Made by a program: the position numbers and the translations under genes
In this document: in pieces, positions 17,434 to 25,141 of the stretch
Layout: the number at the start of each line of letters is the position of its first letter
How positions within the stretch are numbered: position 1 is the first letter of the stretch
The notes under the pieces: generated by a model
What the model was told of the DNA's origin: nothing
Seen by the model: the letters and a program-made list of their open reading frames with translations, nothing else
Databases searched by the model: none
Origin: Mesorhizobium amorphae CCNWGS0123
GTDB taxonomy: Bacteria > Pseudomonadota > Alphaproteobacteria > Rhizobiales > Rhizobiaceae
DNA: 64,000 bases
Assembly: GCF_001686985.1 (NCBI RefSeq)
Contig: NZ_CP015318.1
Location: 2,106,001-2,170,000 of the forward strand
Direction: 5' to 3'

Positions 17434-18354
17434 ATGCCTGACAATCATCACGTATCCGACGACATGACGGATCAACCGACGGACATACCCCAGGTGGGCT
17501 TGGCGATCATCACCGGGTCGGCAAACTGGGGGCTTGCCTTCCCGGAGGATGTCGATGTCGATGGCATTAGCACCTTGCGGCGGGACATGAGTTTTGAAAC
17601 GCCTTTCGGTCGCACCGACAACTGGAAGCTGCTCGAGTTCGATGCGTCGATTACCGCCGAAGGCAAAACGAAACGTGCCCTGTGCATGTATTCGCACGGC
17701 AATCCCCGCGACCATATCGACCATTCCTGCCATCGCCGCGCGTTCTGGGTGTTGATGAAGGCAGGTGTCCGGCAAGTCCTGGCCTGCTCGACCATTGGCG
17801 CCGTCAACAAGGCGATCAAGCCCGGCGACATGGTGGTGAACGCCGATATCATCGAGCTGACGCAAACCCCGTTTTCACTGCTGCCCGGCCGCCAGAGCTT
17901 CGACTGCTCGGGCAAGCAGATCGTATGTCCAAGATGTGCGGCGGTTCTGGTCGAAACCGCCCGCCGTCATTGGCCAGCCGAATGCCGCGTCCATGGCATC
18001 GAGCAGCAGCTGGTCGCTGCCCACTGTTATGGGCCGCGGCTGACAACCCCGGCCGAAGCCCTGGCGTTTCGAAGCATGGGGGCGGATGTGCTCAATCATT
18101 CGATCGCCCCTGAAGCGACCTTGTCGCGCGAGATCGGTGCGTGTTTCGTGCCTTGCGCGTTCGTGACGGCGGGCTTCAACGACTATATGGACCGCAATCG
18201 CCAGAAATTGCTGCAGGAGGACGTGTTGCCGAATCTCTCCATGACAGCCTCGCGGGTTGCGCTGGAAACCGCCGCACGACTTCCGGCCAATCCGGAATGC
18301 TCTTGCCAGGGTTTGAAGTCGCCTCAGCCGGAAGAACGCTCCAGCCGATTCTGA
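17434..18354 (+). CDS. MTAP/PNP-family nucleoside phosphorylase-like protein
   Basis: 306 residues. Features of the purine nucleoside phosphorylase/methylthioadenosine phosphorylase family are the N-terminal AIITGSANWG, the phosphate-region YSHGNPRDHIDHSCHR, GVRQVLACSTIGAVN, GPRLTTPAEALAFRSMGADVLNHSIAPEATLSREIG, and a following V-x-AGFNDY segment. These enzymes cleave N-glycosidic bonds with phosphate. The motif NHSIAPEA replaces the MTxxPEA of typical members, and a CPRC pair (about 167-170) is present, so the substrate may differ. It is 14 bases after the permease, in the operon, which links import to phosphorolysis. Confidence 0.85.
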   Translation: MPDNHHVSDDMTDQPTDIPQVGLAIITGSANWGLAFPEDVDVDGISTLRRDMSFETPFGRTDNWKLLEFDASITAEGKTKRALCMYSHGNPRDHIDHSCHRRAFWVLMKAGVRQVLACSTIGAVNKAIKPGDMVVNADIIELTQTPFSLLPGRQSFDCSGKQIVCPRCAAVLVETARRHWPAECRVHGIEQQLVAAHCYGPRLTTPAEALAFRSMGADVLNHSIAPEATLSREIGACFVPCAFVTAGFNDYMDRNRQKLLQEDVLPNLSMTASRVALETAARLPANPECSCQGLKSPQPEERSSRF

Positions 18355-18422
18355 GATAGCCCAGGCATTCTAGTCTAGGAGAAAGAGTGCCTCCTACCTG
18401 GAGCGAACCTTGCGTAGCCCTT

Positions 18423-18884
18423 TCAACGGATCCACCTGACGAACCGGACGATCAGTTCCTCGGCGATGATCATGGCCATGACGACGATAATCAACGTCAC
18501 CACGCCGTGCAGCATGCCTTCAAAGCGAACCCTATCCCCAAACACAAAGGTAATCGCCTCCAGGATCACGAATTTGGATAGGAACAGCACCACCCATGCG
18601 CCGAAGAATCGCATGAACTTCATAAAGGCACCTTGCCTTGCCGTGAAGAACACGGCGACCTGATGCTCGATGGCGATCGTCGCTTTCAGAAGGGCCTGCA
18701 ACAAGATGGCTGCAAGCAACGACACGCTGAAGGAAGCAACCGTGACGTTGTCCGAAAACTCATCGAACAGATTTAGCACCACGAGGTCGATCAAGAATCC
18801 GAATGTATAGCGGATGATCAACCGCTGACGGTCAGTCGGCATTTCAGCCGTGGCAGGGAGAAAACCGTGGATCTTGTCGGCCAT
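18423..18884 (-). CDS. Conserved membrane protein of unknown function
   Basis: 153 residues, with four probable membrane helices (about 26-45, 52-68, 94-112 and 124-142). I recognise no named family. The ATG at 18884 follows AAAGGGGGG. Charged residues within the spans (EHQ, EAITFVFGD) and a basic end (RFVRWIR) are visible. It is a lone gene on this strand, with the transposase tail between it and the next minus-strand gene. Confidence 0.72.
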   Translation of the reverse strand: MADKIHGFLPATAEMPTDRQRLIIRYTFGFLIDLVVLNLFDEFSDNVTVASFSVSLLAAILLQALLKATIAIEHQVAVFFTARQGAFMKFMRFFGAWVVLFLSKFVILEAITFVFGDRVRFEGMLHGVVTLIIVVMAMIIAEELIVRFVRWIR

Positions 18885-18957
18885 CACACCCCCCTTTGAA
18901 AATACTCCTCGAAACGTGCCCTAACCGTATGATCGGCGTCAATAGAGATAAGTCTGG

Positions 18958-19017
18958 GAGAATGCGCTTGAGATGAGCGAACAGCATCTCGACCTTCTTG
19001 CGCGCGTACAGGCCTTC
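18958..19017 (-). pseudogene. Transposase C-terminal remnant (IS1182/IS5-type DDE)
   Basis: Read on the minus strand these 60 bases encode EGLYARKKVEMLFAHLKRIL, the conserved end segment of rhizobial DDE transposases (the catalytic E region with RKKVE..FAHLKRIL). The match stops abruptly at both sides, with no start, no other transposase sequence and no inverted repeats. It is a fossil of an insertion that was almost entirely removed. Confidence 0.68.
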
Positions 19018-19022
19018 TCATC

Positions 19023-20738
19023 TCAGTCCGCCACGTTGAAACCGGCTTTCTTCAGCGAACCGATGAAGGTTTCGACGTCTTGCGAACGGGCCAACCGCAT
19101 CGCAACCACCTGGCGCATGTTCTTCGTCCAAGCCGGTTGATTTTGCTCCAGCCAGTCACGCTCGCGATCAGCCTCGATCTTGTAGCCCCCCTCGCTCAGA
19201 ACGGCAGCCGCAACAATATGATAGATCGGGTTCGATCGAACCGGCGATTTCTTGATCCACATAACTGCCTGCGAATGATCGCCGCTGAAATAAGAGCAAA
19301 GAGCCAATTCCACCTCATAGTAGCCCAACGAACGCGGGTTTTTTTGGCGCGCCTCCGTTATCAACGCGCAGCCGTCATGCCAATTTCCGGAGACCGCCAG
19401 GCGCTGTCCGTATTCGCCCATGAACTCGGTATCGTTGGGATTGATGGCCAAACCCCGTTTGCCCACTGCTAATGCCAGTTTCATTTCCTTGCTAAAATAG
19501 AGCGCAAGCATTTCTCCTTGAAGCCCTCTTACGTTGAGAGGGTCGACTTCCACTGCCTGCCTTGCGGCTGCCAGGGCGCGCTCAAGCACGGCGGCGGACG
19601 ATGTGGCGTCGGTGGGAAATTCGAATCGATAGTCATCGATGTAGATAAGCGAAAGAAGACCCCAGGCGGTGGCGTAATTCGGGAAGCGCCGTACGGCCTT
19701 CTCGAGGCACGTACGCACGGATGCACGGGTTTCTGGGCTGAGGTCGACGCGATATGCATAGAAGGACAAGGTGCACGAATATGCCACCCAATCATCGGGC
19801 GGATTGTCGACATGGAGATTGGCATCCGCCTGGAAGATGACGCCATAGGCTTGAGCCAAGCTCGTCGATACTTTCCGCGCGATGTCCGCCTGAGCTTCGA
19901 CAAGGTCCGCGACTTTCATCCGGCCATCATAGCTGTCTGCCCACAGAACCGAACCGTTGGCTCGGTTGATCAACCTGACTCGAAGCAGAAAGGTATCGAC
20001 CGACAGGTTGACGCTTCCGGCAAGGACAAATCGTGGTGGCGCGGTCGACGTATCGCCGTCCTCAGGCGCCGACTCCATGACCACAATGTCCTTGAACTTC
20101 GAAAGTTGGCTGACAATTTCCTGCTTCAATCCGCTCGCGATGGCTGCGGCCGTGGCGGTGCCGGTCAGATCGTCAAACGGCTCAACAAGCACACGGGGCG
20201 TTTCTGGCGCGCTTGACCTGACAGAGGTCCACGACCACGCCAATACCGACACTCCAGCCGCGATAATGGCTGCAAGCACCGCCGGCAGCAGGAACGCAAT
20301 CCGCCGAACCGGAGAGTGGGTGGTTGTTTGAGAAACAACCACCGCCTGCGACAGCGGCAACGAAGGCTGCGAACGAAGCAAAAAGATAGGAACATACCCC
20401 CCCTTTGGAATCGTGATCAGGATTGGGTCTGTGTGTCCGGCCGTCAGATAATAGCGCTCCAGCGCACGCCTAAGGTGGCCAGCCTCGATGCGAACGATCG
20501 GATCCGTCTGCGGGTCGAACGCCTCGCCGCGACCAAACACTTCGACTGCGATCGAATAGGCCTTGATACGGTCGCCTCGTCCCGACAATGCCTCTTCCAC
20601 CACATGGCTGAGGAAGCGGCGCTCGCGGCCGGTGGCATCGAAGTCCGCACTGTCGAGGATAAGGGCAAGTTGGGCGCGACAAGCTTCGATAGGAAGCTCA
20701 TGCTCCCCTGGTGCCGGCGTTTCCGCCTGGATCGCCAT
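19023..20738 (-). CDS. Membrane-anchored TPR protein with adenylate-cyclase-associated N-terminal domain
   Basis: 571 residues. Residues 1-115 contain a domain seen in rhizobial cyclase-type regulators (RERRFLSHVVEEAL, AFDPQTDPIVRIEAGHLRRALERYY, ILITIPKGGYVP). One membrane helix follows (about 145-170). Then comes a TolB/FlgO-like segment (RVLVEPFDDLTGTATAAAIASGLKQEIVSQLS), and TPR-like helices from about 330 to the end. No cyclase catalytic domain is present, so I infer a sensory or scaffolding role. It is divergent from the gene at 20863 across a region carrying the GTAACTTAC motif. Confidence 0.82.
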   Translation of the reverse strand: MAIQAETPAPGEHELPIEACRAQLALILDSADFDATGRERRFLSHVVEEALSGRGDRIKAYSIAVEVFGRGEAFDPQTDPIVRIEAGHLRRALERYYLTAGHTDPILITIPKGGYVPIFLLRSQPSLPLSQAVVVSQTTTHSPVRRIAFLLPAVLAAIIAAGVSVLAWSWTSVRSSAPETPRVLVEPFDDLTGTATAAAIASGLKQEIVSQLSKFKDIVVMESAPEDGDTSTAPPRFVLAGSVNLSVDTFLLRVRLINRANGSVLWADSYDGRMKVADLVEAQADIARKVSTSLAQAYGVIFQADANLHVDNPPDDWVAYSCTLSFYAYRVDLSPETRASVRTCLEKAVRRFPNYATAWGLLSLIYIDDYRFEFPTDATSSAAVLERALAAARQAVEVDPLNVRGLQGEMLALYFSKEMKLALAVGKRGLAINPNDTEFMGEYGQRLAVSGNWHDGCALITEARQKNPRSLGYYEVELALCSYFSGDHSQAVMWIKKSPVRSNPIYHIVAAAVLSEGGYKIEADRERDWLEQNQPAWTKNMRQVVAMRLARSQDVETFIGSLKKAGFNVAD

Positions 20739-20790
20739 GTCCTCACTTGGTCCCTTGCAACCGCAGTTTTTGTTGTCGTGCGGTTACATG

Positions 20791-20827
20791 CTTATCCACG
20801 TAACTTACCTTCTGCTGCCGTCTCTTT
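20791..20827 (+). promoter_or_regulatory. Shared upstream motif, copy A
   Basis: CCACGTAACTTACCTTC with the core palindrome GTAACTTAC at 20800-20808, 55 bases before the gene at 20863. About 50 bases around it, from TTACATGCTTA to CTCTTTG, are nearly the same as copy B at 22180. Confidence 0.6.
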
Positions 20828-20862
20828 GCAATACGATTGCGTCAGGTCGATGAACTGGCGTC

Positions 20863-21171
20863 ATGAACACAAAAGACGGATCGTCTGACAGACACCGAGC
20901 GGTCTCGGCGGCAGTACGCCGGTACCCCCAGTTTGAATTGACGATCCATCGGCTGGTGGACCGAAGCGAGAGCTTTCGCGACATTTGCGAGGAACTCGCG
21001 GATGCAGAGTTTGCGCTATCGAAGGTCGACGAGGGCCCACTGGCGTTGCGCGAAGCCAGACGAGCCGAATGGCAGGAACTGGTGGATCGCTTGGTTGGAG
21101 AGGTAGGAGCAGCAGTGCTGAATACCGATGCCGCCCGCAGATCGGGTATCAACCCATGGCCGCCACGGTGA
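20863..21171 (+). CDS. Conserved small protein of unknown function
   Basis: 102 residues, soluble and strongly helical, rich in charged residues (SESFRDICEELADAEFAL, ALREARRAEWQELVDRLVGEV). No enzyme motif, signal peptide or membrane span is visible. Codon usage and third-position GC fit a real gene. It follows copy A of the shared motif. Short conserved proteins of this look occur in rhizobia near stress-type genes, but I cannot name a family. Confidence 0.65.
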   Translation: MNTKDGSSDRHRAVSAAVRRYPQFELTIHRLVDRSESFRDICEELADAEFALSKVDEGPLALREARRAEWQELVDRLVGEVGAAVLNTDAARRSGINPWPPR

Positions 21172-21204
21172 ACAGCCATAGAGTGCCGGGCCGAAAGCGG
21201 GGGA

Positions 21205-21290
21205 ATGTCGCAGCCGCGCTGGGCTACCGCTTCAACGAACGGTTTTCGGCGGTCGCCGGCTACCGCGCGCTCGGCAAGGCTTCAGTCAAC
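21205..21290 (+). pseudogene. Outer-membrane beta-barrel protein remnant
   Basis: The stretch AALGYRFNERFSAVAGYRALG is typical of the last strands of rhizobial outer-membrane barrel proteins (GYRFNExFSxxAGYRALG). It is not preceded by a barrel or signal peptide, and the frame turns into unrelated sequence soon after. I read it as a fragment in a decayed patch. Confidence 0.5.
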
Positions 21291-21351
21291 GGCACGTTAG
21301 TCTGGCATTGCGGCGCGAAATCAGCCCTCGAGCTCCAGATACGTGGTCGTT

Positions 21352-21439
21352 CAGATCAACTGATTGCGGCACGGATGGCCGCCGGCCAGACCTGACCGAC
21401 AGGTCGGCCTTGGGCGACACGATCGTCCAAGCAACGACC
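21352..21439 (+). pseudogene. Decayed copy of part of the lipoprotein hydrolase gene at 37050
   Basis: About 88 bases match 38070-38164 with scattered substitutions and small gaps. Shared strings include CGGATGGCC, GGCCAGACC and GGCCTTGG, and both end in GCAA-CGAC. In the intact gene this encodes KRMAGGQTMTDSRVGLGDTIVQATT; here lost bases break the frame. It is in the same orientation, 16.7 kb away. Confidence 0.72.
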
Positions 21440-21508
21440 GATCGCGAGTCGTGCGCTCGGATACTGCCAGCATCAATCGGCGGGCCTAGCTATGGACAAA
21501 GTCAACAA

Positions 21509-21919
21509 ATGAACGCGAAACGAAATTTATTCTTGATCGTAATTGCGGCGGTCGAAGCGGCGACAGGTCTCGGCCTTCTTTTGCTACCTTCCGTTCCATT
21601 TGCTCTCCTGCTTGGGTTGGAAAGCGCTACGGTTGAAGCAATTCTTGTCGGCCGCATTGCGGGCGCTGCGCTGCTTGCCATAGGTGTCGCAAGCTGGATG
21701 GCGAGGAAAGACGCATTGAATCCTTCACTATTCGGATTGCTTATCGGCATTCTGATTTACAACACGGCCGTAGCAATTCTCCTCGTCTACGCGGCCGCAG
21801 TCCTGGAGATGACCGGCGTCATGCTTTGGCCCACGGTTGCATTTCATGCACTTCTTGCCGTCTGGGGTGGTCTGCTTCTACGGGGTATTCCGAGCGAAAC
21901 TCCGCTGGGAAACCGGTGA
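21509..21919 (+). CDS. Small four-helix membrane protein, unknown function
   Basis: 136 residues with four hydrophobic spans (about 7-27, 36-58, 74-92 and 100-125). The loops are short and the C-terminus is hydrophilic. I recognise no family motif. The ATG at 21509 is preferred because in-frame sequence upstream is remnant DNA. No good ribosome site is visible, so expression is less certain. Confidence 0.62.
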   Translation: MNAKRNLFLIVIAAVEAATGLGLLLLPSVPFALLLGLESATVEAILVGRIAGAALLAIGVASWMARKDALNPSLFGLLIGILIYNTAVAILLVYAAAVLEMTGVMLWPTVAFHALLAVWGGLLLRGIPSETPLGNR

Positions 21920-22304
21920 CAACCTAAGAGCTGATCCTTGGAAAGTGAGACAACGTCTCAATGGCTTCCGGCACATCGCACCTGACCGGCACGGGCACGC
22001 TGCTCAACGATGACGCGGCGCTCCTCTAAGCCAGCAAAGTTCAACCGCGAAGTCTGTGCGAAGGCGAAGTGCAGTCCCCACGCGCCGGTCCGCAGGATCC
22101 CGCGCTCGCCCTGGCACATTTACGACTTCGCGCCCGGCAACGACGGCGGTTCAGTAGCGCGATTACATGCTTACCCCACGTAACTTACATTCCAGCGCCA
22201 GCTCTTTGGGGCCTACTATCCATGAATTGAATGCAGGAAGTGCCCATCGAGCGGAGCATTCCCCATTGTCGGCTGCCGGAGAGCCGTCGCAACCAGAGGC
22301 AAAG
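21920..22304. other. Gene-poor interval with upstream motif copy B
   Basis: No convincing gene. It holds a small inverted repeat GAGACAACGTCTC at 21946-21958 and the GTAACTTAC motif at 22180-22188. A frame starting at 22167 runs through the motif region and is better read from its internal ATG at 22305. Confidence 0.5.
22163..22207 (+). promoter_or_regulatory. Shared upstream motif, copy B
   Basis: CCACGTAACTTACATTCC with core GTAACTTAC at 22180-22188, 117 bases before the first gene of the PpiC-HupE-DUF3604 operon. The flanks TTACATGCTTA and GCTCTTTG repeat those of copy A. Confidence 0.62.
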
Positions 22305-22430
22305 ATGGGCGACGTCGTGTCGATTTTTCTATTGGCGGTTCTGTCGGTTTTCGGCGTCGAAGGCGATGCGGCATTTGACAATGCCCGCGTGCGAGACACT
22401 GCCGTAGCCGGCGCGGAGGAAAGCGTATGA
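22305..22430 (+). CDS. Very small membrane-associated leader protein of the DUF3604 operon
   Basis: 41 residues from an ATG preceded by AGAGG: a hydrophobic segment VVSIFLLAVLSVFGV and a polar tail. Its stop overlaps the next gene's ATG (ATGA), the same coupling seen at most later junctions of the operon, which argues that it is translated. It has no recognisable family. An earlier in-frame ATG (22167) would give 87 residues but would use the promoter-region motif as coding sequence. Confidence 0.5.
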   Translation: MGDVVSIFLLAVLSVFGVEGDAAFDNARVRDTAVAGAEESV

Positions 22431-23302
22431 CGTTGCTCAGGGAGCCTCTGCTGCATTTTGCCGTCGTCGGCGCGATCCTGTTTGGCGGCTATTCCTGGCT
22501 GAACGACAGGCATGTCGAAGCAACAGCCGTCGAGCCGGTCCGCATTGGCGAAGGCGACTTGCGCTGGCTCAAGCAGACCTGGTCGAGCCAGTGGCTGCGC
22601 GAGCCAACCGCCGATGAGTTCAAGGGTCTTGTCGACGATCTGCTGAATGAGAAGGTGATGGCGCGCGAAGCGCAGGAGATGGGCCTCGAGAAGGACGACA
22701 CCATCATCCGCCGCCGCTTGGCGCAAAAGCTCAAATTCCTTGTCGAGGATACGGCGCAGCTTGCCGAGCCGACCGAAGTGGAGCTGCGGCTGTTCTATGC
22801 CGCCAATCCTGCACACTTCGAGACGCCCGGAAAACTTTCGTTCCGGCAGGTCTACTTCAACCCGGAGCATCGCAAGGATGCCGCGGCGGACGCGACCGCC
22901 GCGCTGGGTGCGCTGTCGGCGAATGTCGAGGACGACTCGATCGAGGGCGACCGGCTGCTGTTCGGCGACAGCTTTGCCGACACTGACGAACAGGCCCTGT
23001 CCGGTATGTTCGGTGCCGATTTTGCGCGCCAGGTTTTTGCGCTTGAATCGGGCGGATGGCGCGGTCCGGTGAAATCTGGCTATGGCTTTCATCTGGTGCT
23101 CGTCACACAGCGCACGGCGACCGCGCCGAAGCCCTTCGAGACCGTGAAGGATGCCGTCCTTGCTGAGTGGCGCGCTTCGAAACAGACCGAGCTCAGCCGA
23201 AATTACCTAGTCGAACTGCGCAACAAGTACGGCGTCGAGCTTGACGACAGTACGAAGGCGGCGCTGAGGTCAGGGCCTGCAACGAATGTGGCCGCACAAT
23301 GA
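22427..23302 (+). CDS. Membrane-anchored peptidylprolyl isomerase (PpiC/parvulin type)
   Basis: 291 residues. One N-terminal membrane anchor (about 8-24) is followed by a SurA-like helical region (FKGLVDDLLNEKVMAREAQEMGLEKDDTIIRRRLAQKLKF, in two parts) and a parvulin-like rotamase domain from about 125 (KLSFRQVYFNPEHRK, GGWRGPVKSGYGFHLVLV). These chaperones fold exported proteins in the periplasm. It is coupled by ATGA overlaps to the small gene before and the HupE-like gene after, so its client may be the secreted proteins of this operon. Confidence 0.85.
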   Translation: MTLLREPLLHFAVVGAILFGGYSWLNDRHVEATAVEPVRIGEGDLRWLKQTWSSQWLREPTADEFKGLVDDLLNEKVMAREAQEMGLEKDDTIIRRRLAQKLKFLVEDTAQLAEPTEVELRLFYAANPAHFETPGKLSFRQVYFNPEHRKDAAADATAALGALSANVEDDSIEGDRLLFGDSFADTDEQALSGMFGADFARQVFALESGGWRGPVKSGYGFHLVLVTQRTATAPKPFETVKDAVLAEWRASKQTELSRNYLVELRNKYGVELDDSTKAALRSGPATNVAAQ

Positions 23303-24345
23303 GACGGCTGGCCAAGTGGTCTAAGCTCGTGCGGGGAGCCCGCACCGCTTTGGAGTGCATTCGACTGATCGTGCTGACAGCGGCCATTGCTGCGCTGTTC
23401 TGCGAAGTTGCCTACTCCCACGAGGTGCGCCCCGCCTATCTCAGCCTTAGGGAAGACGCGCCGAACGAGTTCAGCGTTCTGTTCAAGACGCCGATGCAGG
23501 GCGATGCGCGATTGGCGCTGTCGGCCCTCTTTTCCGGCAAGATCGAGACGGTGACGCCGATCGTCTCGCATCCGACCGGGGACGCCATGGTGCAGACTTG
23601 GCGCATGCGCACACTGGAGCCGCTCGCAGGCCAGAACGTCGTGATCGACGGGTTGCAAAACACCATGACCGACGCGCTGGTCCATGTGGTGTTCGCGAAC
23701 GGCAACAGTTGGACGGCGCGGCTCACTCCCAGCGAACCATCGGCAGTCATCCCGGTGTCGCAGAGCGCCTGGGCCGTGTTCGTTACCTACGTGCGTCACG
23801 GTATCGAACATATTGCCTTTGGCTTCGACCACCTGCTCTTCGTCTGCGGGCTGATGCTGATCGTGCGCGACTGGCGCAAGCTGGTGAAGGCGATCACCGC
23901 CTTCACCGCCGCTCACTCGATCACCTTGAGCTGCGCCACCCTCGGATGGGTGACGCTGCCGTCGCGGCCGGTGGAGGCGATGATCGCCATCAGCATCGTC
24001 ATGGTCGCCGCCGAAATTGTGCGGATGGAGCGCGGGCAGCTCAGCCTGGCCATTGTGAGGCCGTGGATGGTGGCCTTCGTTTTCGGCCTGCTGCACGGCT
24101 TCGGCTTTGCCGGTGCGCTGGTCGAGCTCGGCTTGCCGCAGGGCGACATTCCGCTGGCTCTGCTGGCCTTCAATGTCGGCGTCGAGCTCGGGCAACTGGC
24201 CTTCATCGCTGTCTTGCTGACTGCGGTCTATTCGGTGATGCGGTTCGTCATGATCCCGCGACAGGCGATCGTCGCGTCGGCCTATGCCATCGGGATCGTC
24301 GCGGCATTCTGGAGCGCCCAGCGGTTGGACGCGATGTTCCTGTAA
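23299..24345 (+). CDS. HupE/UreJ-family membrane protein
   Basis: 348 residues. A signal or anchor helix (about 21-40) precedes an exported beta-rich region starting SHEVRPAYLSLRED. The C-terminal half is the HupE/UreJ_2 membrane domain: VTYVRHGIEHIAFGFDHLLFVCGLML, FTAAHSITLS, LLHGFGFAGALVELGLP and FNVGVELGQLAF, with conserved histidines suited to metal binding. HupE proteins are linked to nickel uptake, but no hydrogenase or urease is near, so the metal and role here are open. The ATG overlaps the PpiC stop. Confidence 0.87.
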   Translation: MRRLAKWSKLVRGARTALECIRLIVLTAAIAALFCEVAYSHEVRPAYLSLREDAPNEFSVLFKTPMQGDARLALSALFSGKIETVTPIVSHPTGDAMVQTWRMRTLEPLAGQNVVIDGLQNTMTDALVHVVFANGNSWTARLTPSEPSAVIPVSQSAWAVFVTYVRHGIEHIAFGFDHLLFVCGLMLIVRDWRKLVKAITAFTAAHSITLSCATLGWVTLPSRPVEAMIAISIVMVAAEIVRMERGQLSLAIVRPWMVAFVFGLLHGFGFAGALVELGLPQGDIPLALLAFNVGVELGQLAFIAVLLTAVYSVMRFVMIPRQAIVASAYAIGIVAAFWSAQRLDAMFL

Positions 24346-24355
24346 GGAGGAGCAA

Positions 24356-25141
24356 ATGGGATCACGCACGAAACTGCCGGGCGGGCGCCTCCTGATGAGC
24401 CGGAAACTTGCGCGCGCTATCACCGTGGCGCTTGCCGCGTCTTTGATTGCTGCTGCTCCGGTCTCCGAAGGACGCGCTTGCGGCTATGATAGTCCGCAAA
24501 CGATTTCGCAGGGTTTCCTGAATTGGCACTATCCGGATTCACTCTACGTCGTCGGCGCGATATCGAAAGAGGTGGCGGCGGGACGGCTGCCGCTGGCGAA
24601 CTTTGATCAAGGCGGACCAGATCTGTTCGGACACAGATTTAAGCTGACGGCGACGGCGCTGGAGCAATTCGGCGACATGCTCCGGGTGGCATGGCCGGGG
24701 CCCTCCCAGCGCTCGGTTTCCCTGGTCGTGGTTGAGCCGATGCTGTGGGCGCGCTTCGATCAGGGGCCTGACGGCTTGCGCACAACGGTACATGTCTCGG
24801 GGGCGCAGCCCGGGGATCTGGTACTCGTTGCCGGCGAAGCCGTGATAGCCGAAATCGCGGCGCGGCGATTGACCTTCGGCCAAGCCGTCGAACGCGGCGT
24901 GGTCCGTCTCTATGGGTCGGCGCCGCAGATCGCCAAATTCCTGCTCAGCTATTCGGACATCGGCGCAAGCGACAGTGCTGTCGAAACATCACAGAAACCG
25001 GTCTTCTCGCTGGCAAGCGCGGCGGCCGGTTCATCCCATTTCGCTTCGATGCAGTCGCACCCGGTCGGCATCGTGCCCGCCGAACTCGGATGCACACCTG
25101 ACCACACCGAGATTTCATTCCATAAGGGAGAGAGACAATGA
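24356..25141 (+). CDS. Secreted protein of unknown function in the DUF3604 operon
   Basis: 261 residues, with a basic N-terminus and hydrophobic stretch (about 25-38, AITVALAASLIAAAP) consistent with a signal peptide. The mature part starts ACGYDSPQTISQGFLNWHYPDSLYV. I recognise no family. AAGGAGG precedes the ATG at 24356. The stop overlaps the DUF3604 start (ATGA). Its place between a metal-transporter-like gene and a PHP-like hydrolase suggests a periplasmic accessory role, which is inference. Confidence 0.75.
   Translation: MGSRTKLPGGRLLMSRKLARAITVALAASLIAAAPVSEGRACGYDSPQTISQGFLNWHYPDSLYVVGAISKEVAAGRLPLANFDQGGPDLFGHRFKLTATALEQFGDMLRVAWPGPSQRSVSLVVVEPMLWARFDQGPDGLRTTVHVSGAQPGDLVLVAGEAVIAEIAARRLTFGQAVERGVVRLYGSAPQIAKFLLSYSDIGASDSAVETSQKPVFSLASAAAGSSHFASMQSHPVGIVPAELGCTPDHTEISFHKGERQ

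Noticed and set aside
22167..22304. N-terminal extension of the small leader gene from an ATG at 22167
   Set aside because: It would translate the promoter-region motif, has no ribosome site, and the extension is low-complexity serine/alanine sequence.
23299..24345. HupE as part of a hydrogenase locus
   Set aside because: No hydrogenase structural or maturation gene is present in the window.
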